DNA of 64,000 bases from contig NC_068973.1 of the NCBI RefSeq assembly GCF_016808095.1, positions 4,646,501 through 4,710,500 on the forward strand. Reading direction: 5' to 3'. Under the pieces are notes generated by a model that worked only from the letters and a program-made list of their open reading frames with translations, had not been told where the DNA came from and made no database searches. This document shows positions 21,880 through 33,834 of the stretch, piece after piece (position 1 is the first letter of the stretch; the number at the start of each line of letters is the position of its first letter). This stretch comes from Vigna angularis. Taxonomy: Eukaryota; Streptophyta; Magnoliopsida; Fabales; Fabaceae. The translations under genes were made by a program, and so were the position numbers.

Positions 21880-22790
21880 TGTAAAACCCTAGAAAATGGT
21901 ATTTTAGGAGTTGTAATATAAAAATAGCGAGACTGGGTTATTTTAATATTAAATGATTTTATTATAAATAATTTTGTTATAAACGAATTTCATTATTTTA
22001 AAACATATCATCCTTCTAGAAAACACTTTTCTAGAGTTCTCTACCATTTCCTTGAGAGTTATAACTTCTGAGTAGTCTCTTTGACGATTAGGAGGTGTCA
22101 AATCGATTACAGCAGCGTCAAGGTCTACAAATCTAACTAATCAATTTCAAGAATAGAGCAAGTAAGTTTTAACTCTTTTTTCTCCTTTCGTTTCCAAATC
22201 TGTTTTAGAATAATCTTGTAATGTTACATGTGTAATCATGGCTCATCTCCACGTTCTTGGTTTATCTAGAGTTTTAAGGACTCTGTCCCTTTGCAATTAG
22301 GTGTTTCATGATTCGTATAGGTTTTTCCTTACGGTTCAAGTAATCTGCGGAGCATTCTTTGAGTTGAGACTGTTGCTTCTGAGGTAAGGGAAGTTAGACC
22401 TTATCTTATTTGTGATTGTAGTGTAAATTTAGTATTTCTGTAATGTTGTGATATGATTATGATGTATGTTTATTATGTGTGTAATAGAAAGTAGTGATGA
22501 AATGTTTATTATATTATGATAAACTGTTTTATCACTAGTTTATCCTTGCTTCTGTGTTGTCTGTTGTATTGTTTTCTCTTTGCAATGATCATCTTAATGG
22601 TGTAAGCTTAGAGATACACTCTTTTCAGTTGTTCCTATAAGAGAGGTGATGGTGAAGAAGTGGGAAAGTCAGATGATTCTATATGTGTATATCTTGTCAT
22701 TCATAGATTTGTTTTATTGTAGTGGTTTTATTATCATATATGTAATATTTTATTTTAGTAGTATTTTACTATTAAAAATGGGATATGACA
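21880..22790 (+). mobile_element. Solo LTR, 911 bp, with ATTAA target duplication
   Basis: It starts TGTAAAACCCTAG at 21880 and ends GGGATATGACA at 22790. ATTAA occurs directly before (21875-21879) and directly after (22791-22795). There is no internal domain. The body from about 22020 (CTCTACCATTTCC..GAGAGTT, TTTGACGATTAGgAGGTGTC) is homologous in order to 56520-56960, and the 3' part carries ATGATCAT as in the LTR at 50498-52919. The three therefore belong to one family of different ages. Orientation is set by the shared order. Confidence 0.85.
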
Positions 22791-23182
22791 ATTAATATGT
22801 TTTATTGTTGATAATTTTTTAAGATAAAATTATTATTATTTTTAATTGGTATTATTTTACAAAATAAAATTAAAAAATATTTTTTAGATTTAATTTTATT
22901 AAGTTACTAAGTAATGAAATATCATTAAAGAAAAAAAGTAATGTAGAAAAAATAATTAATATAATAAAAATATCAAATGAAAAAACAATTATCAATATGG
23001 ATAAGAATGTAACTTTCTTAAAATCCTCTTTATTATATTATAATAAATAATAAATAATAAATTTTAGTTTAGTTTATAGTTAATAAATAATAGATAATAG
23101 ATAATTGATTAACAAAACAACTCCATGTACATGTGAATTAGTTTAAAAATAAAATAAATGAATAAAAAGATAAATTAAATTA

Positions 23183-23585
23183 GGTTTAATTGCTTCCTTT
23201 GTCCCCAGTTTGGTTGAATTGTGTCAAATTCATCCTCATTTTTAAAAAAGTTTCATTGTCGTCCTCACGTGGTGTAAAAGTGTCAATTGAATCCAAACAT
23301 AGAAAAAATTTGTGTCAAAGTAGTCATTTTTCCTATATCTCTATGTCTTCCTTTCATACAATCAAGTACAGATATTCATTTTACCTTATCCAATTTAAGA
23401 CTTTTCATAGCTCCAGAGAAGACACAGAGATATAGGAAAAATGACTACTTTGACACAAATTTTTTCTATGTTTGGATTCAATTGACACTTTTATACCACG
23501 TGAGGACGACAATGAAACTTTTTTAAAAATGAGGATGAATTTGACACAATTCAACCAAACTGGGGACAAAGGAAGCAATTAAACC
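23183..23585. mobile_element. Foldback MITE (Tourist/PIF-Harbinger-like) with TTA target duplication
   Basis: The left arm starts GGTTTAATTGCTTCC and the right arm ends GGAAGCAATTAAACC. The two arms, each close to 200 bp, are nearly perfect reverse complements around a short centre near 23360-23400. TTA flanks both ends (23180-23182 and 23586-23588), as in PIF/Harbinger-derived MITEs. It has no coding capacity; frames inside are read-through of the inverted repeat. It lies about 440 bp upstream of the JAZ start codon, and each arm carries a CACGTG G-box (23266-23271 and 23497-23502). Confidence 0.88.
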
Positions 23586-24025
23586 TTAAATATAAATGCA
23601 CGATCACGCTTAAGGCCAACTTATTATAAATAGTATGTATTTATTTATAATATAAGATTTTAAAAATCAAATTAAATTAACCAAAATGAAAACATGGTTG
23701 AACTGAAAAGTCAGAGTAGGAATGTTGGGTGGGCCAGTGGTCATGTGACCGCAACTTGTGAGAGACGCAAACCAGATAAGCAACAGATAAAGTAACCAAA
23801 TAAAGAAAATGAAAAACAAAAGCACAAAAAACACATGTTTCATTAAAAAGTGGGCAACATCGATGGTTTGTCACGCCTCATGTTGGAAGGTACTTTGCTT
23901 TTCTCGAAGCGTTGAAAATTCCCAGACACGTTTCCCCAAATATCCATCTTTTTCTTATCTCTTCCTTCCTCCTTCATAGTTTCCCCTTCCCACCTTCTGA
24001 TCTCTCTCTAGTTTTTCTCCCAACA

Positions 24026-27000
24026 ATGGGTGGTTCTGTCACTGTCAAGTCCGAGGTTTCCCTTCTAGAATCTTCTCCCTCTCCTGTGGAGAAACCTGAA
24101 GGAGTTTGTTCCAACATAGATGAACACCACCTGGTCCAACCCAATATGAATGACTCCTCAACCAACAAGTACGTTGCCAATAACTCTTTTGTCTTGCTTT
24201 CTTTGGATAAACACACACACACACACTCCTCACAAAGTTCCTTCCCTTTTTGTTTTTTCTTCAATTTGTTGTATTTTTGCAATTACCCTTTTATGATCTA
24301 GGGCAATTATTTTTTTTGTGTGTGGAGGCTGATATGCCATGGATGAAGGATAAAATAGTGGTTTTGTTTGTGTTAGTAAGAGGGTTTCCGTATGTGTGAG
24401 GTGAGATAGAGGACCCATATGCGTTTAGGTCATATGTTGGCATTTTATTGATGAATATCTAAAAAATAATTAGAGTATTTTGTGTTGACTGGAAAGGGGT
24501 ATTGTTTGGTGCTGGAGATTTGTGTGATTGGAAAAAGTAACGGTAGGAGATGAGCCTTTCGATTGTACTTGCAGGTTGTAACCCTACCTTACTTTTTTTG
24601 ATGAACTGAAAGAACTTTTTAATTGGACCCATCTTCTAGATTGGTTAAGTTATGTGTGCCAAGAAAGCTTTGGGGGTTTCATTTGGGTGATTTTTTTTGT
24701 CCTTTGCAAGAATGAAACTCTGGGAATTGGAAGAGGGAATATTTTCTTGGGCATAGCAACCTAACCTTATTCTGTCAGGTGGAATCTGCTATCTAGATCA
24801 ATTTGTACTGCTTGACTCTATCAAAAACTGATTTTTCATGGAAGAATTTGACATTTGATCATGATTAATGTTTTCTCTTCAAGTTTTGTTTGATCTACTT
24901 TACTAATTGGAACCTCTGCTCATCCTCTCTCACAGAATCAAACCACCCCACCTGAAGCAATTTTCTGTGTTCTCCTAAGCAGGCGCTGTTCCATTTTTCT
25001 GTCAGATGTATTCGTTGCTAGAATTCTAGTCTTATCTTTTCTTTTGTTATTCACTCATTTAGCTTAATTCTATTATATTCGCCGCACGTGTTATATCATC
25101 ATTTTTTGTTCTCTAGGTTGGAAAATTTTGACTAAACACTCGCACTGTAGAGTGTTGTTGTTTTCTTCAACTGTCTTGTAGAAGTTTTGCTTTGACTACG
25201 ATAGGTACTTTATTATCATGAATTATACCTGAAACATTTCTTCACTTAACCCGTCTGGCTTGAATTATATGAGGTCTCAATCAATCACCCAATCACTTTG
25301 AAAGTAGACCTAAAATACCTACTTATGGAACTTTTTTATATTATATGATTTAAGATCTTCAATTTTCTCCATAGGCCAACCCATCCCTTGTATTTTTGAA
25401 CTTGTGTCTCAATTTGACCCACTGTTTAATCAATAACCCTTTGATTTCAAAGCATATTTGCTTCTCAAGTACAACATTTCCTCTTTCTGAGCTTCTTTCG
25501 AGTATAAAATTTCTCAGCATCTTTTTGTCGTTTTTTCCCCTAATTTTGGAATGAACATAAAAGTTATGGAGTATTTTAAAGTATGCTGAATTATATCATA
25601 AAAACATTCTAACGATTCTGAAAACATCAAGAAAATGTCCTCTTATTTCTAAGTAAATGAGTTGGGGCTATTTTATTGTTCACTAGAGACTCATTTTGAA
25701 GTCAATGCCTATTTTAGATTAAAAAATCCTTCTTGCATTTATTTTTTCAATGGATAATGGATGGATTCATTTGGAAAGAGAGCATTCTACATATTTGACT
25801 TAATGCCTTTTCAATTTACTATTTGAAAATCCTTGCAGGGCAAATATGATACATCGCCTTCCCGGTCAATTTGAATACAAAATAAAAATCCTTATATATA
25901 TAAAAAATCCTAGGAAGCAATAGGGATTTAACCTATGTTATTAGATAATCTGAAGATACAGGCCTCAAATCATCTCCCTATTTCTTCTTGTGTTTTAGTC
26001 ACACATTGTCTCCCAGCAGAATACCCTTTTCGTTTGGATAAACTTAAAGCATAGCAAATTTTTCGATGCTTTAATTGATGAAATTCATCTGCACCTACAT
26101 TCTGTTAAGGTGCAATTGAAAGGCTTTAATGTGCATCACCCTTTCTTAACAAGGGTGGCACTAAAGCCTATTGATATGTGTATTAACTATTACGGCTTTG
26201 AAATTGAACCCAGAGTCAAAGGCTTCCTAGCTAACTGCAATGTTGTTCAGCAACAATTATTAATACTCGTATTTAAGCTAGTATTTGGTTCAGCTTGTGA
26301 GAAAGAGACTTTGATTTTGATAGCTTCTTGAAGGAGCTTTTAAAAAAGAACCATTTCCGTTTGAGAAAAACTAAAAATCATGCACTTATACTAATCTGTC
26401 TGGAGTTCAATTAAAAAAATTAATTCTTGACACATCTCTTGATAAAAGCTTATCACCATTATTAGGGATGATTCTGGGAAGTCTAATATGAAATTTCCAT
26501 CAAGTTCATTCTAACCAATGCATTTACATTGTGTTTGTGTTCGGTTGTATATTTATTTTCTATTATTTCTGTTTTAGGTCAGTGCCAACGTCTGGACTTA
26601 ATGCAGTGATTCCTAGTACGAACCAGCTTACCATCTTCTACAATGGGAGTGTTTGTGTCTATGATGGAATCCCTGCAGAAAAGGTATGGCCTTGCTGCAC
26701 TTTTACATTACAAATGAATTTTGTAGCTATGTGCCTTTAATCCAGTCTGTAACTTCACATGTTATGATGCCGTCCTAATCATCGTTTTCTATACAAACAG
26801 GTGCATGAAATTATGCTTATTGCTGCTGCTGCTGCCAAGTCTACTGAAGTGAAGAAGATTGGGACCCAATCTACCCTCATTTCACCTGTTCCCACAAGGC
26901 CTTCTTCTCCACATGCAATCACCAACAATATTGCTGCCTCACAGACAAATTCCATCTGCAGGCTGCAAGGTGATAATTTTCCTATTTTCATTCTAGATAT

Positions 27001-27436
27001 AGAGATGCTAATCTTAAATAATTGTCTTTTTATAATTTACCATATAGCAGTTGCATTGTCTTATATTTTAATGTGACACAAACATTCAAATCTCTTTTGG
27101 CTTTTTGCATCATCTTTCTCTAGAATTTCCAATAGCTCGCAGGCATTCACTTCAAAGGTTTCTTGAGAAGCGGCGAGATAGGTACTATATCTACCTGCCA
27201 TGTTTAGTGGGGGTTTCTAATATTTGTTCAGTTCAGAGACTCCTATTTTGTTTATGGTCTTATTAGTATATCATGTTTTTGGTTAAAGGCTGGGTAGCAA
27301 AGCTCCTTATCCTTCCTCATCAACCACTAAAGTTGCTGATAACATAGAGAACAACTTCTGTGCTGACAATGCCCCGGAACTGGTATCCTTGAATCGAGCA
27401 GAGGAGGAATTTCATCCAACAGTCTCTGCCTCTTGA
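24026..27436 (+). CDS. JAZ: JAZ/TIFY jasmonate-signalling repressor, JAZ11/JAZ12 (TIFY3)-like
   Basis: Five exons: 24026-24168, 26578-26683, 26801-26969, 27124-27181 and 27289-27436 (TGA). All introns are GT-AG with matching phases and give 207 residues. Exon 2 and the start of exon 3 encode the TIFY/ZIM domain: NQLTIFYNGSVCVYDG then IPAEKVHEIM. This domain mediates JAZ dimerisation and NINJA binding. Exons 4-5 encode the Jas motif EFPIARRHSLQRFLEKRR then DRLGSKAPYP, which binds MYC factors and, with jasmonoyl-isoleucine, the COI1 receptor. The FPIARR degron is intact. The protein acts in the nucleus and is removed by the proteasome on hormone perception (family knowledge). Jas wording and short length suggest the JAZ11/12 branch (inference). 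Intron 1 is about 2.4 kb. I chose the ATG at 24026 because upstream in-frame codons are not ATG and the context AACAATGG is good. Confidence 0.93.
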
Positions 27437-29471
27437 GCATTACTAGTGTTTGTTCTATGTTATGTCCTGTGATACTATGGAAGATCATATATTTGCATGT
27501 AGAATCACATATACTGATATAATTATATTGTTAGGTTCTGAAGTCTATAAATGTGTTTTATATGTAACATAGCTATGTAACAGCTATTGAACCTGAAATG
27601 GTCTGTAACAGTGTTTGTATCTGAGCACGTTAGGAAGTATGGTTTGTGTTCTGATCACCCTATATTAAACTGTTCCTGTATTTGATTATGTGGACAACTG
27701 ATTATCTATTATGTTGATGTTCCACTTCTATTTTTATGACATCTCAGCTTTTAATCCTTCACGTTTGTTCGTTGTGGAAAAGAATTGTAATTCAGTGGAA
27801 ATTTTCTTGAAGTAGCTAAACAAGATGAATTTGATGGTTCTTGATTTTTTTTAATGTCATACAATCTTTGCAAAACGAAGAATCTATTTATGAGCTTGCT
27901 AGTGTAGTTGTGAGGACATTTGAAAACTTCTATAAGGTGGAGTATGATAACATTTTTGAGGTTAATGTGCTTGGTTATAGGATTTCACATTTTAAGAAGA
28001 CAAGACAAGAAAAGTAACATGTTTCACACGAAAGTGAACTCTTATCCAAAACTGTTACGAGAAAATCTAAATATGTAAATATAAATGTAGTTTTATACCT
28101 AATTTGAAAGGATTTTAGTTACAAGCTTTTAAGTTACTCAAATATTAATATTAGTTGTGCCTTTTGTCCGCAGGTTTATTTTAACACGGCAAAAGAGAGT
28201 CGATTTTAATACCAGTGCATATATTTAAAGTGTCATATTTACGAAATATGTAAAAATATATTTTTTTCAAATGATAAAAATTTTAAAATAAAAGTAACGA
28301 GTTTGTGAAGTCATGCGAGGTTCTTAATGTTTTAATTTAAAATTCTCTTTGACTTATGAACGAATTAGTTTAGAATACGCACCGTCCTTTCAAGGAAAAA
28401 ACTTAAATTACGATAACTTTGATAAAAATAAATTATTAGGATGAAAACAAATAGGAGAAATGAATGAAATGTAGAGAAAGAAAAGATGAAATAGAAAATT
28501 TATCAATTCATACAAGTTGCAGGCTTTTATCAATTCATACAAGTCAAGGGTCTGTAGATACATTTAAGTACAAATCCATATTCAAATACCTCCAGATAGT
28601 TTCTACTATCTTTGAAGCATTATCATCCTCTATTCCAAGTTTCATAGAATTTTTGGTTCTTATCACATGTTTGAAAAATCGATTCACTACTCTATTAGTA
28701 ATTGCAAAAGCCTAGTACCAATGAAAAAAAAAACTAAAATATAATAAAACATAAATATTTATCTTTAAATTAAAACAAACTCATCAGTGCGAATTTAGGT
28801 GGGAGTATTTAGTAGACAAATTAAATAATTAAAAGTTGAAGTCGATGCAAAGATATCACTGCTATAAAAAGGAACAAACTTTTGTATAAATATTGTGACA
28901 GATGAAAAGAGAAGGGAGTATGATTTATACAAAATGTTCAGTTAATTTTGCATAAATTTAAGTAATAACTATTTTGATGATTATTCCTCTGCAAGATGCA
29001 GCATCCAGTGTGATGTTGGATGTGAGGGGCAAGTAATAAACCAAGTCAGTTTACGCAGAAGTTGAGAAAAAGGGTAACTGGGATTTCATTTAACACTGGC
29101 TAGGCCTAGTTATATCTTCAGAAATTCAGATTACATGTCTTCTTTAACAGTATACTTATAGCTTGAAATGATTGAGTCTATTTCCAGTTTCTTGCTTTGG
29201 CTTTTTATAAATAGATTGCTGCTTTCTGTCAGCTTCTAAATATCACATGTCCAAAACTTTTATGCTTGTAAGAGTTGAACACTATATAATCATTATCAAC
29301 ATTTATGACTAGATGTAACAGTCTTCAAGTAAAAAGAAACTGATGAATGAATAAGAGCCATTGTGATCATATCTAAGTAGCTGGAAATGAGGAAAATGTC
29401 ATTATAAAGAATTGTTGAAACCTCCGGTTACAATTTGAAACAGGAAATACAAAGGACAGGGACTACTTCAT
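27437..29471. other. 3' flank of JAZ and intergenic DNA up to the convergent RPL18 gene
   Basis: 27437 to about 27690 is probably JAZ 3' UTR (T-rich, TATATTAAACTG near 27660). The remainder is AT-rich without recognisable genes; the 28464-28715 frame shows no domain. 29230-29471 probably includes the 3' UTR of the minus-strand RPL18 gene. Confidence 0.4.
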
Positions 29472-31503
29472 TTAGAAATCTAGGCCATGTTCACGAGCTG
29501 CTTCAGCAAGTGCTTGAACACGGCCATGGTATGGGTATCCCCCTCGATCAAAGGCTACCTTAGTGATCCCCTTCTCCAAACAGGACTTTGCAATGATCTC
29601 ACCCATCCTTTTTGCTACTTCCTGAAACCAAAAAATTCAAAGGGTCAGGACCATCATGCAGTACACAGCTTATGGAGTTACAGGAGTATTCTTCTTCTGA
29701 GGAAACCATGAAAAACCCACTGTTGGGTAGAAGCTTGGGCTTGACATTTTGCATCATGGTTTTAGTATATACATTAAAAAATCTGAGAAAAATAATGAAA
29801 CAATATGTACCTGATGGTCAGTTAAAAGTAATGTGTTAGTATCACCACGAAACTGGAGATGAACTTATAGATGCAAATTGTTTCTTTCTTCTATAGTTAT
29901 ATAGAATGTTGTGAACCAAATAAAAACAAAGCAATTAAAATGGCATGGAGAAAGTACATAGTCATCAGAGATTCAGAGGTAACTTATGCAAGAATCCATT
30001 TCCAGAAACTCATTACCAAACCAATGCAAAGATTGACAATAGAACATTCAACTGCAACTGATGTAGCTGACTTACAATGATTACTACAAAGGACACATGC
30101 ATACTTATACTCAAGAACCCAAGGATTCCTTCTTCTTCATGTGATTTTTGTTTCCCTTAGTATCCGTAATCAATTGGCAAGAGAAAAATCTTCAGGAATA
30201 TGTTCACACAATGAAGTTGGGGTCCTTACGTGGTATTTTTTAATGGTACAGTTTCTACAATATGACACTTGGAATTTATATCCAGGAAAAGATCTTGTAG
30301 CTAACATTAAAAGGCATTCTATCCAGTTTATTAATAAACAGAGAGAAAGAAAATTAACGACAACGGCAATGACTTATGACAACATGAAGTCAATTGTAAT
30401 ACATCATTCTTGCAATTGTAAATACCCAAACGTACATAACTCAATTTTAAGTTAATAGACAGTTACTTCGTAATATTTCTAACAGCATACTATGAAACAC
30501 AAGAATTTTGACCCCTCCCCCTGTTAGACATATCATCAAGTACCACAACACAATAACTGTTTTTTGCCTCCAAAACATTTAAAATCGCCACTTTTCATTC
30601 TTGCATTTTCTTAATACCAAAATTTTCATCACTCAGGCTAATCCCTTTAAGTTACTAGACAGTTACTATGCAATCATTCTAATAAACACCCTAGCCATGA
30701 AACACACGGATTCTATCCCACTCCCCCAGTTAGACACATATCAAGAAGTAATTCTACAGCAACATATCATAGTTATACAAAAGGATGAAAGTTCCGGTAT
30801 GTTAAAAATGCAGAGACAAAAAAGGGCGTTTTCAAAGTCAAGGGCAGAAACAAAAAATTAGCAATTTGGATACCATTTGGGTCATCGTATTCGAGGTATT
30901 GTTCCTAAGGGGCAAGAGTGACCTACCTTAATGTTCAAGTCCATTGGACATGTCAGAGTAAAAGTTTGGAAGGTAATAAAACCACAGTCTTTCAATACGA
31001 AAATGGGAAATTTATTAATTTCCTAGCCAATGCCGAACACATTAGGTAGCAACAAAATCAAAACAGCATGTAACACACAATCAAAAGAACTCACAACTGT
31101 GGGGCCAGCTGAGTAATTAAACTCTTCAGCAAAGGTCTTCTGCATTGTGGAAGCCGAAGCAAGCGTGTGCATCGAGGAATCATCAATCACCTGCACAGAG
31201 AGGTGCTTGTTGGATCGGAACACCGACAACCTCGGCCTCTCGGGTGTCCCTTCAACCTGACAAAGAAAAGGCTTCAACTTTAGAGAATGAAAGCCGAAAC
31301 CGGGGAAAGTGAGCGAGTGAATGAACCTTCTTTCTGATGCGAGTGTGACGCGCAGTTCTGTCTTCCCTTCGGGTCCTAACTTTGGCTTCAACCACGAAAG
31401 GTTTGGGGTTTGATTGTGATAGTGTGGATAAGGAAGAGGAAGAAGAAGAAGCGGAAGAAGGGAATCCGCAGGAATGAAGGAAGGAAAGAGAAGAAGCTAA
31501 CAT
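29472..31503 (-). CDS. RPL18: Plastid 50S ribosomal protein L18 (uL18c), nuclear-encoded
   Basis: Exons on the minus strand: 31503-31327 (59 codons), 31256-31095 (54) and 29621-29472 (49 plus TAA), giving 162 residues. Introns are GT-AG and phase 0; the second is about 1.47 kb. Residues 1-38 are Ser-rich and basic with few acidic residues, a plastid transit peptide. The L18 domain follows: [11 protein letters not shown], then [19 protein letters not shown] (exon 2), then [20 protein letters not shown] and a C-terminal HGLDF (exon 3), which is characteristic of bacterial-type L18. The protein binds 5S rRNA in the large subunit central protuberance of chloroplast ribosomes (family knowledge). 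I chose the ATG at 31503 (A at -3); a longer upstream frame would begin with TTG. Length fits the family. It converges tail-to-tail with JAZ, about 2 kb apart. Confidence 0.95.
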
Positions 31504-32415
31504 TGTTTCCAACTTTACAGTGATGACAGACACCAATGTTTCTCCGGTTTATCGTCACCTTATCCTTCTGCCACATTCACTTCACCTCCGTTTTTCTTTT
31601 CAAGCGTCTACTTCGTTTTTTTTTTAATTATTTGTTTGATTTTCTGAATTATTTTATTTTTTATTAGGTTTTTCAAATGTGTTTTCTAGTTGATTCTTTG
31701 AATTTGATTTTTAATTCAAACCTTAGGTATAATTGTTGATAGTTAAAAGAAAACTATAATAATATCTCTTAAAACTTTCTCAAATTATAGTTATATTTTT
31801 TTTTGTTATAATGGTCTTTCTTGTCGAACTATAAATATAAAGCTTTTAAATGTTGAGAATATGATGTTTTTAAAACAAAGAGGTTTGTATAGAATTTGAA
31901 GAGTTGAGTAAATAAGTTTCTTCACCATAAAAATTGACTTGTATTAAATTGGTAATTTTAAAAGTCTTATTTGGTTTTAAACACTTAATATTTAATAAAT
32001 ATATTAGTTTGTTGATAACAATATGTAAATTGAACTAATGATGTCTGTATTCATCAAATTTCGTCTCGATAAATAAAATTTATTTCTAAAAAAATTATAA
32101 AAATAAGTAGTTAAAAAATTTCAAATATAAATAACAAATAAAAAATTATAAAGTAAAGTTCTTTTCAAATAAAATTAATCAGTTTTTTCATTTAAAATTA
32201 TAAAAATTAACTGAAAGATTATGTGAATAAAATGAAATAGAAAATTTCCTTTTTAAAAATATATATGATGAAAAATAAATCATAGAAGTAATTAAAAATA
32301 AAAACAAACAAAATGAAAAAAAAGAGAAAAGAGAAAAAAAGAAAAAAAGAAAAAGAAGAAGAAGAAAACAAGAAGTTAGGCCCAGCTTTTCTAAATAATA
32401 AGAAAAAGACAGAGA
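31504..32415. other. RPL18 upstream region and AT-rich intergenic DNA
   Basis: 31504 to about 31620 should hold the 5' UTR and promoter of RPL18. No clear TATA box was seen, as is common for plastid ribosomal protein genes. 31640-32415 is AT-rich. A segment at about 31975-32045 recurs in direct orientation at about 35180-35250. Confidence 0.4.
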
Positions 32416-32424
32416 AAATTTCAT

Positions 32425-33782
32425 GGGTGTTTCTTCCTACACTTTCAACATCTCATCTGCACTCCAAATATTTCATTTTTAACCTTCTAAAATTTCATTC
32501 TTACCCTATACCTCTAACTTTTTCAAAAATTTTATTTTTAACTTTAATAAATATCTTTTTACTTTTTTCTTTTTCTTGTTAAAAACAGTGTGTGTCCTCT
32601 TAATGATAATTAAATTTAAAATTCAAATATTATTTAATATAATTTTATATTTTAATAATATTAAAATATGATTTATATTATAATAATAATTATATTAAAA
32701 TATAAAAATAAAATAATTAAAATAAAAATAATTAAAATAAAAATAAAATTATATTAAATAAAATATTTAATATATTTAAATATATTAAATTATATTAAAA
32801 TATTAAATTAAATTAAATACTTATTGAAATTTAAATAAAAAATAAAATTTTAAAAACAATTATTTATCAAATATAAATAAAATTATAATAAATAAAATAT
32901 TTATATACATTAAATTATATTAAAATATTAAATTAAATTAAATAATTATTAAAATTTAAATAAAAAATAAAATTTTAAAAACATTTATTTATCGGATACG
33001 GATATCCGTAACCTAACTTATCGGATTTCTATAAGTTATTTTCAAATTTTCGTCTTTTTAAGCTTTAATAATTATTGAGTTTAATTTAATATTTTAATAT
33101 AATTTAATATATTTAAATACTTTTAAATGTGATTTTAAATATTATTTTTATTTTTATAATAATTATTATTCATTGTTATTTTAACATTTTTAATAAAATT
33201 ATTATAAAAATATAAATCATATTTTAATAATTATTAAAATATCAAAATATGATAAATTATATTATATTTTTTATTTAAATTCAATATTTATTAAATTTTA
33301 AATAAAAAACAAAAGTGTTAGTATATTTTACGGATTTTAATATTTGATAAACAAGTTTTTTAAAATTTTGGTTTTTGTTTAAAATTTCATAATTATTTAA
33401 TTTATTATAATATTTTAATATAATTTAATATATTTAAATATATTAAATCAAATTTATTATTATTATTTATTTATTTATTATTATTATTATTATTTTATTT
33501 TTATGTTTTTAATATAACTATTATTATAATATAAATCATATTTTTATAATTATTAAAATATAAAATTATATTAAATAATATTTATATTTTAAATTAAATT
33601 AAATTATTATTAAGGGGGTGAAGAGTGTTTTTAGTAAAAAAAAGAAGAAAATGAAAAAATATTTATTAAAATTAAAAATGAGTTTTAAAAAAATTGGAGG
33701 TACTAGATAAAATGGTAAAAGGTTAAAAGTGGAATTTTTGGAGGTGCAAAATAAGTTGTTGAAGGTGTAGGATGAAACACCC
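32425..33782. mobile_element. Mutator-like long-inverted-repeat MITE, 1358 bp, with 9-bp target duplication
   Basis: The left end is GGGTGTTTCTTCCTACACTT and the right end is the reverse complement of nearly the same sequence (...GTGTAGGATGAAACACCC). AAATTTCAT is present immediately before (32416-32424) and immediately after (33783-33791), a perfect 9-bp duplication typical of Mutator-like elements. Homology between the arms extends well into the interior, which is extremely AT-rich, with a palindrome ACGGATATCCGT near 33000 close to the centre. No transposase is encoded, so it is non-autonomous. Confidence 0.88.
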
Positions 33783-33834
33783 AAATTTCATTTTTTTACA
33801 GGCCTAATGTTTTTTAGCATCCACATTTAGTGAT

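Noticed and set aside
31501..31536. Upstream extension of RPL18 giving 11 more residues
   Set aside because: The extended frame begins with TTG, not ATG; the ATG at 31503 has a good context and starts a typical transit peptide.
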